Source of the DNA: Archilochus colubris
Lineage: Eukaryota; Chordata; Aves; Apodiformes; Trochilidae
NCBI GenBank assembly: GCA_023079485.1
Contig: CM041085.1
Location: 33,403,121 to 33,467,120, forward strand
Direction: 5' to 3'
DNA: 64,000 bases
In this document: in pieces, positions 21,313 to 33,242 of the stretch
Position numbering within the stretch: the stretch's first letter is position 1
How the letters are laid out: each line of letters opens with the position of its first letter
Translations under genes and position numbers: made by a program
The notes under the pieces: generated by a model
Seen by the model: only the letters and a program-made list of their open reading frames with translations
Told to the model about the DNA's origin: nothing
Database searches by the model: none

Positions 21313-24300
21313 CTATGAATAAAATAAAGATGGGTTTATTTGTATTTATGTTACACAAACATGGGCAGTAGAGCAAACAAGCCAAAAATACCGATTGCTT
21401 TGCCCCAGCAATAAGCCTCCCCCCCTCCAGTTCCTTATGTCCTCCCAGAAATACTACAGGAGATAAAAACAGTGTCTGTTAACAGCAGCAATTACTGTGA
21501 TTTCATCCTGATGGTTTACCCACCCTATTGCCAGCCTAGAAAGCTCAGCTCACAGGGAGGGCTGGCAGTGTTTTTGAGGACTCTACCTATGTCATTTCAT
21601 ATCTAGGTTTGCTCACTGGACCTTGCAAGGTAGAAGTCAAAAGCAGGGGAAAAACATCACAGGAAGAGATTTGATTATGCTGGATTATAGGAAGCATTTC
21701 CAAACTGTTGGAAGAAAAACAACTCCCAGACTTAGCCTTTGGCACTCACTAACCCTTTCTGTCCTCTTTTATTCCCTGGCCCCTCTTTGCATTTAGGGAG
21801 AGATTAGCTAATACAAAAATGAAGGACTCCTGGGTAGGGCCTCAGTCAGGTAGGAGGCAAATGGCTTTCTTCCCAAGTGTCTATTATTTACAAACCAGAA
21901 TAAAATGCTGGTATTGAAAACAGTTGGTTTGTGTGGGTGGAGGAACAAGCAGCAGCATGATCATAGCAAGTGAAACCCTCCAACTTTGCATGTTGCCTGG
22001 ATCCCATCAAAACTCTGGGTTGTTTCACTGAGTGAGGACCCGAGGGTCAGGTCTGTCTCTGGGGAAAAATGGACTGGGTTTTCTGCATTTCTCTGTACCT
22101 TTGCAGGGAGCAGCACACTAGGCAGAGTGATACCTCATTAGCAGCTGGTGGGACAGGGAACTGAGCTGTGCTTAAGAGGACCAAGCAATTGCTTAATTGC
22201 AAGTCAAGCAGTAGAAAGCATTTACAAATTAGATCTTTCACCTGGGTGGAAACCAGAGACTGGAGAGAAATTCTGAGATAATTTATGGGAAGAAGCCTTA
22301 TCTCAGGGTTTCATCCCTCATGGGACTGAAGTAAACAAATGACTACATTTCAGACACTGAGATTGGAGTGCAGGTGGGAGGCAGTCTGGGTGGGAGGTTT
22401 GCAGAGCAAGTGCTGCCTCCTGCTACTGAACACACTAGGCTACCTTATATACAACTTGCAATATTGTTCTGAGTATTTTGCTTTTCCTTAATCAGACTCC
22501 TGTATTTCTCTTTTTCAGGGAATAAAGAATTAGCTGCTGAAAATTGTAAAAAAAAATATCGTCTGACTTTGTGATAGCTGGAAGAAACTCGTACAACACA
22601 GATGACGTAAATCTTGCAAAATGGAAAAGAAATGTACAAAAGAATATGGCAGTTTTTCTGCCGAGCAGTAAATATTCCTGGAGAAAAAAGAATCTGAGAT
22701 GGATCCAAGCTGGGAAGTTCACCTCCTATTCCAGGCTCCAAATGCTGGACCATCACCTCTGTGGGAAATGGCTCACAAGAACAGGTTGATCTAAAAAATT
22801 CTTAACTTCCCAAAGCATGTAGTTGATAGGACCAGGACCTGTTCAAATTTAGAGCTTTAACCTAGAGGGGAAAAAAAAAAGCCAGGTTCCCAGCTGAAGA
22901 ATGAGAACTCTGTGTTATACTTATGAATGAAATGATACAAATGAAGGTTTAGAACCACTCCTGTTTTGATCAATATGAGCTGTGGTATGACAGTTTTTAA
23001 AGTGCTATAGAGATAAGCAAATGAATGTAATTGTTGGTTGTGAAAGATTTCTAAAGTAATATTTTAACATACCAAGATCTACAAACTCTTCACACAGAAA
23101 CACATTTTGTCTGTTTTGATTTCAAAACAAGTCTCTTCCTGTAGTAAGGAAAATAAGTCAAGTGGTCTTATATTGCATTTTGCTGATACTATAGCTTATT
23201 CTAAGCCCTTACTCCAAAGGGTTTTTATGAAAAAACCCTCATTCTGATTATCTGATTATCTGCTGTCGCTTATGCTAAGTCCATTTCTGCATCACTTCTT
23301 CATATCTAGCTCTGGTGCATCATCTCATTTCTAAATCCCTCTTCACACCATCTGTTTGGTCTCTATCTCATCTTGTTACCAAGATTTGTATTTACATCAA
23401 AGACAAGCATTGCTATTTTAAGGAACTCACTACCTCTGTCTTCAGATCATCCTGCTATTCAGTTCATTTTCCTCCCCCTGACTCTCAAGTTCTACTCTTC
23501 TGTAACACTCTCCATAATATACTTAATCAAGCCTAAGTCAACAGCTGCGCTTAAAGCAAACTGTTCTGGGACTGCACTAATCAAAAATGAACAAACCACT
23601 AAATCAGGATTATTTTTCTGTTGCCACTTTGCTCTGCAAGGAGAGCTGGTGCCACCAAAGTGCCTTGCCTCCTCTTGCTGCTTGTGACTCCTATGTCCTT
23701 GTGACAACCACCTTTTGAGTCAAAATGGCCTTCCATGGGGTCAGTCTGGTGATTTCCACTGGGAAATCTCTCCTTTCCATTTCTGTTCTCCTCAGTTTCC
23801 AATTCCAGCATTTTTCCTCAGCTTGCTCTCCTCACTGTGTCTGTGCAGCACTGGTGATGTTTGAGGTGGAGTCCCAGGACTGTCACAGAAATACCTGAGC
23901 TCTGTCTTGCTGAGCAGCTGGTAGGGAGTCCTGCTGACACGGACATATTCAGGTAGGGTGTGCGAGTAACAAGGCAAGAAAAAAACTCCTGTGTCCTGGA
24001 ATAAAGACCAGCCATCTCAAATGGCATTAATTGACATTTAGACAAAAAGTGAAGATGAAGCTGAGACCCAGACCTGAACTGGATCTCAGTGAGACAGGAG
24101 AAGGAATAATTTTTCAAGAAAAAGGCAGAAGAGGGCATCAAGCCAGATCACAGTTGGCATATTGAAAGCATGATTTTCCATTGCACAGTGACGAGGTGTT
24201 ACTAACTGGTGCTTACTTGCTTTTATCAACGGGAAGGTTACCCATTTCATGTCCATCATGTACTTATTTGCCTTTTCTAACTTTTTCCTTTATAAATTTT

Positions 24301-27300
24301 CCTTTAGGATTTAGACTTCACACTTACTGCCTAGAAGTGAACTCCTTGGAGCCTCAAAGGATTTTTAGGTTTCTAGTTGTGTATACCCAGTGTAGCACTC
24401 CAAATAATATTTCTTCAAATCCTTGCACATAGCCTAAATGTTCAGACAGTTTCTTGGGTATCCTATCAGCACATAAAATGGGCTTTATAGTGAAGAACAT
24501 ACATTGAATTTAGCTGCTGTTTCTCAGTTTTCATCACAGCTTTGTCCAGGTTTTGTGGTTTTCTTTTTTCATTTTCATTTCATTTTTAATTTTTTCATTT
24601 CATCTACAGTGAGTAGATGCAAGTGTATTTTATTTGTGAATTTCATTAGTTCCATGAGCAGATCTGTCACTATTTTTAATTATTACTATTATTTAGTGTT
24701 GTTTTAAATACATGCCTCTATTTTTACAATGTACTCTCCACATGACTCTGGGCCAATAATTTTCAGACACTTTCAGGTGATTATTATAGACCCTAAACAA
24801 GCTGGAAAACAACTTCAGTCCTTAGTTACTTGCCAAAAGTCTTTTAAAGAACTGAAGTATCTACATCTGAGCCTGAAGTATCCACATCTGTATTCTAAAA
24901 TACCACTGCCGAGGAGCAGGATGTGCCTACAGATTGCTAGTTGGCTGAAGATTGTTAAATTGTTTGTTGTTAAGGATCTCCAGCTGCCCAAATCCTATTC
25001 CTTCTTTTGATTAGGACTGCCTGAATCTGATTCAGTCATGGGCCCAACCTAAAAACCCTGCTCCTGCAGCACCTGAGGAGTCTGACCTTGTTGGCTTCCT
25101 TGGAGCAATGTGGAGTCTGAATAACCCACAACTTGTGGTTCCTCCCCACAGAGCAGGATCCTGACGAAGTCTGACTTTAGGCATTGGATAGCAAAGATTT
25201 ATTTATATCTTAGAGGCTAAATGCTTGGGAGGTGGAAAATGATTGCCCCATTGGTATAATTTAATCTAGTCTGTGCAGCTCTCTGATCCTCTCACCAGCA
25301 AAGGTACAGCCTGAGACCCAGAGCACAAACAATTTTATGAACTGTCAGCCTCTGTGCCTGAACCTTTATTGTCCTTGAACTTTTTATGCATAGTCATCTG
25401 TTGTTGTGCTTGCCAGAGTGAAACACCTGGAGTTGCTGTCAGAAAAAGTGCTTGAGAGCACTTCCAGTTAAAAAGGAAGGGATATTCCTTGATCTGTTTC
25501 ATTCTTTTGAAATGCCAGAGTTGTGATCTGTTATTTTCTCCAAGTGGCCATGAGTTGAGGGAGCATCTTAAGATTGCTGAGATGATGGGTACAGTCATTT
25601 GGGCCAGGCCTCATAGAATTAGACAAGATTCAGAGCAGAGATTATGATACATGTTCCCTTTCTTTCAATGTCAGACTGATGCTTTGGCCAGACCTACTGC
25701 CTTGTAGTCCCTGTAGTAACACAGCCAGCAGGAAGCATTGAGATAACCTAGTTTTCCCTTCTATAAAGCTAAAATCTAAGGAATGACCATTAAATGCAAC
25801 CCAAGAAGGTCCCGTCAACTTTGTCAGCAAAAATTAGATAGAAATCAAACCTTGAACATAACAGAAACCAGACAAGGACAGTGCTTTTTATGGCCCAGTC
25901 AATAGATAAAGCTCCCATCTTCAAAAGAGTGGGGACACTCACTGGTCACCTGTGCTCCAGAAAGCACACACAGGGCTGTCCCTCCACATTTAAGCAGAGA
26001 GGGCAGGAAAGCAGAGTAAAGGAAAGATCCCATCCAAACACTGCATTGGACTTAGACTTTCTCAGCCCTCCCAGGGAAGCCAGAAGAGTGACTTCTGCTC
26101 TGCCCACAGGAAAGCCACCTTCAAGCTTTCTCTGAAAATCATATAATAAGCAGCAACAACCCTTAAAAAAACCCCGTTCTGCTGCAGTCCTAGTCTTCCC
26201 AGGACCTAAACTAACAAGCTTAAAATTTAAGGCTAGTATCTGCACTGCAGTACACTGCAGGTGCTTTACTGGTATCCTCAAGGTCTCTTCCATTATACAC
26301 TTTAGTAAGGCCACTGGGGGCATGAAATTTGGTTAAGGGAATGAAGTGGTTTTAATCCATATCCCTGTGCTAAACAGTATCCCTCTCTTAGAGCTGTAGC
26401 TGTCTGCTCTGCCATGCATTAACGGAGCAAGGCCACGTTTGTTGACATATTCCTGCAAACCTGATTTTTGGAGTGTTGCCTCTATGGACTCATCTCTTCT
26501 ACTAACCCAGCTTTAGCCTCTTCGTAGCCCTGTGAAGGAGCCATCATCAGCTCCTGCCCCAGTGTGGTGTGTTCTCAGGCTTTTTGCCTGAATATTGGTT
26601 ATTACCACCTAAAAAAAAAAGTCACAAACCAATTTCATCCTCAGTCCACTTATACTGTAATCTCTATCTTGGTGATAAGAGGATCTTACAACAGTTCTCA
26701 CAGTGTGGCTCTGGTGCTTTCTGTGCTGTAATTAGAGCAAAGTTTACCATCCCACTGGTGTTTCTGGAAATTTAAATGACTGAACTTACTTTTCCTTGTC
26801 ACTCTCTGCCCTGATTGTAGGACAACATTGCCCCGGGCATGGGACATAATGTTCTGTGTTAATTACTGAGCTGCTTTAAAGGTAATATTTAAAAGGTTGC
26901 ACAAAATACTTGAGAACAATGCTGTCAGGCTGTCTTTCAGGGGAAGAAACTGATGAGACTTGGGATTGTGAGTGAGCACAAGTTAAATACTACTTTGAGC
27001 TGAGCTACACACAGTCTTTCTAGTGGGCACCAATCCCATTGATGACTTTCTTCTTTTAAAAAATTAATTCTTAATCTTATGTGTTATGAAGTTCAACAGG
27101 GACATGTGTAGGGTCTTGCACATGGGAAAACATAACCCAGGAGTGGAGTACAAACTGGGACCCCTCTGTCTGGAGATTGGGTCTGTGGAAATGGACTTTG
27201 GAGTTCTGTTGGGCAATAAGCTCAATATGAGTGAACTGTATGTATACTGCAGAGGCAAAAAAAAAAGCCAACAGGATGCGGAGTTGCACCAACAATGGCA

Positions 27301-30300
27301 TCACCAGCAGAGTTAAAGAAGTCATCATCCTTCTCTACTTAGCACTTGCCAGGCCACACGTGGAATACTATGGTCAGTCCTGGACCCTGCTATACAACAA
27401 AGATATGGACAGGCTGGAGAGAGTCCAGAGAATGGCCATAGAGATCAAAAGGACTGGGAAGCCTACCATACCAGGAAAGGCTGAGAAAACTGCAATTTTT
27501 CAGCCTGGAGAAAAGAAGGCTTAGAGGAGACCTTATTTCCATATTCCAGTATGTTAAGGTTGGCTACCAAGAAGATGAAGACTCCTTTTTTTTTTACAAG
27601 GAGTCACATGGAAGACACAAGAGGTAATGCATGCAAGTTAATCCTGGGGAGATCCCAACCGAATACCAGAAGAAAATGTTTCACTAGAAGAAGTGTCAGA
27701 CACTGGCATTATCTCCCCAGGGAAGTGGTGGATTCCCTAACACTGGACACTTTTAAGACTCATCTTGACAAGGTGCTGGACCAGCTCTAAACCATGTTCT
27801 TATCTAGACTAGGACCAGATGATCCTTGAAGCCCCTCCCAGCCTAACATTCTGTGATTCTATGGTACTATACAGTCAGGAACACAGATGCAATAGCTATG
27901 TCCAGCCTGAGTACCCAGTGATGTGATCCTGGTTTCCATTCACAGGGTCCTCAGGTTGAAGTCAGACACTCAGAGCAGGATCAGAGAGTGCCATCCTCCC
28001 CTCCCTCTGTGCCCTGGTCACCCAGATAGGTAAAGCAGGAGCCAGGATGGGGGTCACATACTTTACATTCACACTGCCATGGAACTGAGTAGCTGCTAGG
28101 CTCATGGGCCCAGAGGCAGGAAAGTACTCCCAAATCCAGCACTTCATATCTAGCCAAGTATCCCATAAATAAATAAATTTATTCAGTTGGGACTTAACAA
28201 TTACTTATAAGTTCATGGGCAATTTTATACAACTGTAAATTAAGGGAGTGAGAGAGATGCTCACTGAAATGCTTCAATGTAGTTGAAATCCTACAACTCA
28301 AGTGTGTATCACAGATCTCACCTACCTACCTCAACAGAGGTATGAAAATATCACACTGATGCGTATGAAGGGATAACTACTAATTATAATTACTAGCACT
28401 AATTTTTAGTCCGATTTGCAATATAGAAGCTATGTCATATTTTAGTCATCCATCTAACTATTAGTGAAGAAACTTTTGGTTCCCCGATGTGTTTTGTCAT
28501 AACAAAGTGACTAAAAATAAGTTAACACTTATTTTGGAGAAATATATTTGTAGAGTTTGCAAACTGCTTGGGTTGTCTTTGGCTTTACGAAAGTGTCCTC
28601 AAAAATGCAAAGCAGTGTTGCAGCTTGCAAACTCTTTGCTAAGTATTTTGAAAACAAACAAAAAAATAGTTACTGATTTCTTGCTTGGAAAAAACAACTT
28701 ATTCTAACAGATAATACAAAGTTCAGGGTAATAAACAGGTTGTCCCAAATAGCAGGCAAATTCTTCCAGTGTTCAAGAAATGAAGGTCAGAAACCTGCAA
28801 ATCAAAGTGAAATTAACAAGTGTTCTTAGCAGTGGAAAAGTTCTGAATCAGCTTATTTTGCTCTCATTCATAAGTAAATCCCCTCAAATATTCAGAATTA
28901 ATATATCCTTATGGATCACCTTTATAATTATTTTAAGGATTTTAAAGTTAGTGCACAGAAGAACTGTGATGTAAAACATCCTGGATCCTTCGGTATCAAT
29001 GGAGAAACATATTTGTGTTATATGAAGATGTGGCTCGTGCTGCACATTCTATTAATGCAATGCCTGAATTCAAGTATTTATTCAGACAGACTCAAATAGG
29101 AGCACAGCTAATAGACCTTGCAAACTGAAATTACAACAATGTGCTGCCCAAAGGGACGTGGAAAGCTTAGAAAGATGGGAAGAAAATGTTGGAATGAAAT
29201 TTGTTTAGGAAAAGTGTAGGTGGGTGCAACTAAGACAAAATAGTGTATGGGGCTGCAAAGCTATGAAGATCAACAACCTTCAAGAAACACTGCATCAAAA
29301 GAAATATAATGGAGAGAGGTCTTGAGCTGCTTTTGAATAGAAAATACTAGTGAATGAATTTTGAATACAATGAAAAGCCACAAAAAAATAGCCCATGATT
29401 TATGTGTTCCCTACTCAAAAGCACCAAACCATGGAGCAAGAGGTTAGGAAGGCTTTCCTATGGATGAAGTTTAATAATAAATAAGATGGTTGGAGGTTTG
29501 CCCTTGGTTTCTGTAATTCTCTGTATATCTGATAGGTTCAAATGAATTGGGGTGCCATGTTTTTTACCAGGAAGATCTTGACAAACTGGAAGCTGTATAT
29601 AGAACAGAAAAAAAAAAGCAGCAAAATGATCGTTGGGGTTGGAGAGCAGAGAGTGTGAGAAAAAGATAAAATTGTTGAATGTATGCAATTTAATGGAACA
29701 ACTGTTAAGAAATTTCAAATATTTGAAAAGTATGGAAGGTGCTGCTTAGAGATGCACAACTGAAAGCCCCAGATGTTATTACAAAAGGGAAAAATTGTAC
29801 TGAAAATCCAGAATATTTCCAGCTGTATTAGAGCAGGAATAAATTCTTAATGAGCTGGTAAAAGGCTGTTGCTCTGGATATATGCTGTCAAAAAAGTGTG
29901 CAGCCCTTTCAGGCGGAGCAGTCAATGAGATCTTTCTCTCAGTATCACTTGTCAGGTTCTCTGGTATACTTGAGAATCAGATAAACTCCCAACAGTTTAA
30001 ACAGTGGTTGAAGAGCCATCAGATTTGCCTTAGCATGCCAGCATCTGGAGTACAAAGTTAACCCCATTGCCACATGAAACTTAGTCATGAGGCCCCTGTT
30101 TTGTAATATATATCTCTCCCTAATATACTACAGTAGATAAAACTAGTAAAGGCTGGGGGTTTTCTGGGTGTATCTGAAAGTTTCCATGGTGACAAATGCC
30201 TGGATTCAGAAGAAAAGAGTCCTGAAACTCATAGCTAATGTTTCTGTGTTTTTAATATGATAATAAATTTTTATTATTCTATATTTTCATGGTTCTGCAT

Positions 30301-32295
30301 TTTTTTGCCATCTCCAGGGTCATACTGAGACTGAAGATCAACATTAGCACAAATAATGAATGTTAAGTACTGTGTATATCAAAACACAAGAGAGTTTCAA
30401 GACCCTACAGCTATTTGCTCATAACTGGAGGGAGGGGGAAACCTGTGGCAATTTCTAGCATCCTGGGGTAGCAAAGCAGGGCTTTCTGAGGAAAATCCAG
30501 ACTTGCAAACTGCTGCAGTTCTGGTGACTGAGATGCAGGCATGAGGCCAGACAGTGGTGATGGGCATCTGGTAATATGTCAGACACATGCCTAGTGCATC
30601 AGACCCGGTGGGAGGGAAGGGGAAGCCTAAGGGTGAAGGGATGAGGGGGAGAAGCCAAATTAGCAAGCTTCATGCTCAGCAGGTCTGAAAAGCTCTGCTC
30701 TTCTTAAAGCCTTTCTTATTTGTGTAGCTGCCAGAAGAATTTGAAGTCCCCATTGACTGGTTAGAGTCTCATCAGAGGTGATTTTCAGGAGATCATGTGA
30801 ATATGGATTTTTTTTTTCCCAAACTGGAAAAAAAAATCCCAAATATTGTCATGCAAAAAATGAGAGGCTTAGCCTTCCCTCTGCTCAGTAGTTTTACAGC
30901 TTGTGCTCATTATTTTTGATTTTATCTGCTGCTGCATTTGCCTTTCTTTGCCTGCTACTGGTACATCTGTGTTCAGCTCCTGTTTCCTCATCAGTCTTTC
31001 CAGACAATTGACGATCTGTGCCTTGGGAATCTGCAGCACTTGTTCCTAATCAGAAAAGAAAGGCATATTGTTGTCAGACTGGAAGCTAATAATAAAATAC
31101 TTGTACTGCTCCTTACACTGTTTTTTTAAAAATTGTCTTTGAGGGTGGCAAATCTGGTTGCTGCACAGACCCTGTAAAAACATCGCTACTGCTCCAGAGA
31201 TATGATTTATTGTATGCATGTATTCCAAACTGCAAACCAGAGGGGCAGATTTGATTAAATTAGCATCGTTGCTACCTGCTCACATGTAACAGAAATGGTC
31301 AGAGGCATACAGAGAGCCAGAATGTTTTGTGACAGATGAAGAGGAGATGAACAGCATCTATGGCTGTACAGAGACATGCTGCTTAAAATGCTGTGTCAGT
31401 GGGTTCCAGGCAGCTTTCCACCCAGTCACTGCACAACCTTCCCTGGGGCAGGGAGCAGGACTGCTTCACATCTGCAGCTTATCAGATGGAAACGAACATA
31501 AATCTGTCCTGGAAGAAATGAGGCCTTTCTGTTTCTGCAGCAGCAAGCATGTTTTCTCCACCAGGTTTGTTTTTGCTCACAGAGGGCAGTATTTGCACTT
31601 CTTGTTTGGGAAGAGCTGTATGTTCCTGTAGTTCGTTGAATGCAGAATATGCAGAACCTGAACATCTTTCAGAAATTGTAACAGGAAATGTTTTTCTATA
31701 GTTTAAGGATACTTTAGGGCGACTGTCTATTCACGGGGCACATTCTGCTGGTCTTACTTATGTGTCTGCTTGTGATTTCCCTGTTCTGTGAGTCCCACCA
31801 AACCAGTGTTTTTTTTCTGTGTTCCCTCTGCTGGCACTGCAGCAGCAGTTCACTAACAAGGACAGTTAGCTGGACCTGTGCACAGCAAAGGTGTCATGCT
31901 GTGAGACACCCACTAGACTGTTGTTTAAAGAACGCAGGATAATGTCATCTTCATGCAAAACTGTAAAAAAGAAAAAAATGTTGGCTACATGGAAAAAGAA
32001 GGTACAATTAGTAAAAAATAAAAATAAAAAGAAGGATGTCTCCACAAAGTTGTAGGCATTTACAAATAAATTGGAAGGCTTTTACAAAAAAATGTTAAAG
32101 CTGTAAAAAAATTATTCGATGTCCTCTTCATCACATCTGGACAATCAGATTAAGGCATTGTGTGAAACAGAGGACACAAGCAAATTTCCCATCTTAAATG
32201 GCATGCACCACGTTTGCCCCATCATTAGACATGATAAACAATGAGAAAGAGAAAGCACGGGGTAAGACCACTCTTTGTCATGCAGCTTCTCTTAC
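21313..32295 (-). other. GRM1: GRM1 intron between the 1b cassette exon and the last exon (10,983 bases)
   Basis: GT-AG intron: donor GTAAGA at its right end, acceptor TTCATAG at its left. It contains one decayed CR1 LINE fragment on the opposite strand (27083-27864). The rest is ordinary AT-rich intronic sequence with short poly-A/T runs. I see no additional exon or RNA gene. For mGlu1a the whole 21313-49193 interval, including the cassette, is removed as one 27,881-base intron. Confidence 0.9.
27083..27864 (+). mobile_element. CR1 LINE 3' fragment with remnant of the ORF2 C-terminus
   Basis: Plus-strand translation gives three broken frames (about 27086-27244, 27240-27524, 27551-27790) matching the last part of CR1 ORF2 after the reverse-transcriptase core: KFNRDMCRVLHMG, then ARPHVEY...KDMDRLERVQR, then RRSVRHWHYLPREVV. 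Frame changes coincide with runs of A (near 27258) and T (near 27587). The end is GATGATCCTTGAAG...CATTCTGTGATTCTATGG, the canonical CR1 3' terminus. It is inactive and 5'-truncated, and lies in a GRM1 intron in the antisense direction. Confidence 0.92.
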
Positions 32296-32380
32296 ACATT
32301 CACTGCAGTGTGGGATTTTTCAAAGCTGCACATGTGCCGACGGACACTGGCTGGTGGGCGAGAATTCTGGCTGCCTCTTC
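32296..32380 (-). CDS. GRM1: GRM1 alternative 85-base cassette exon giving the mGlu1b C-terminus (stop at 32320-32322)
   Basis: Not visible as a long open frame; found by reading the minus strand for the known short-isoform tail. After acceptor ATCTTCAG the exon begins G, AAG AGG CAG CCA GAA TTC. This completes codon 887 as AA|G (Lys) and then encodes KRQPEF...CPSAHVQL and TGA. Length to the GTAAGA donor is exactly 85 bases, the size I know for the mammalian mGlu1b exon. The predicted protein is 906 residues, again the known length. Only 32320-32380 is coding; 32296-32319 is 3' UTR of the 1b form. The product lacks the Homer and PDZ ligands of mGlu1a, leaving the RRKK motif of the previous exon close to the C-terminus. 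The stop lies only 24 bases before the next junction, so the message should escape nonsense-mediated decay. Confidence 0.95.
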
Positions 32381-33224
32381 CTGAAGATTGAAAAGAAAAA
32401 GACACCCAGTGAGTGGTTATACACATGTGCACACATGGTGGCTATACCACTCAATAGGGTGCCTGTCCCTCACCTATGCCTAAGGGTCACTGTGAGCTTT
32501 CCCATTTTTATTCCTCTTGCTCACTGGGCCAGTCACCTTGACTTGCCACACAGATTTCTCCTTGGCTCCGGCATGATACTGTTTAAAATAAATTCTCATG
32601 GTGTTTGTCTTTGTTTCCTCTGCTGAGCCCTGATGCACTCTACGTACCAGGTGGCAAGGGCTGCTGTGCATTTAGATGTCACCGGGAAGTCTCCCCGGTA
32701 TTCTCAAGTGCAGGGTGAAATGATGAAAAAGGAGCATCTGCCTTTCACAACTTATTTACAAAAGCAACACCTGAAGTTTTTGCGGGTAGAGTCTTTAATA
32801 TATACTCAACTCCTGCTTTTTCATGCATCTCTTATTCCCATAATTTGCTTTTTAAGTGGTTCCTTTCTTTTACTTTTGAGCTCTAGCTGAAGTCACTAGC
32901 TTTCATAATATAGGATTTCATTTTATGTGCTTCCTTCTTCTAAAGGAAACTTTGGCCATACTGAAGTAGACACAAAATGAGGAGTCTCCTAGATGCTTTA
33001 TCTGCAATAGTAATGCCAAAAGGGGTTGAAGATTCCAATTCTGGCCATTAATATAAGACAATTCCCCCTTCATTTTTTTTCCTCTCTCTGATCCTATAAA
33101 GCAGATGCAAGCTCTCATTTATCTTCCCCAGCATCAATAAAATTATATACACACACGCGCGTGCTTTGACAAAAATCTCAGGTATTTTTGCACATGGAAT
33201 GTATCAATGAATTTCTGAAGAAAG

Positions 33225-33242
33225 GAAAAAAAAAAAAAAAAA
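33225..33242. repeat. Poly-A run
   Basis: Uninterrupted A homopolymer in the GRM1 intron. No gene-like body precedes it, so it is not a clear retrocopy tail. Confidence 0.85.
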
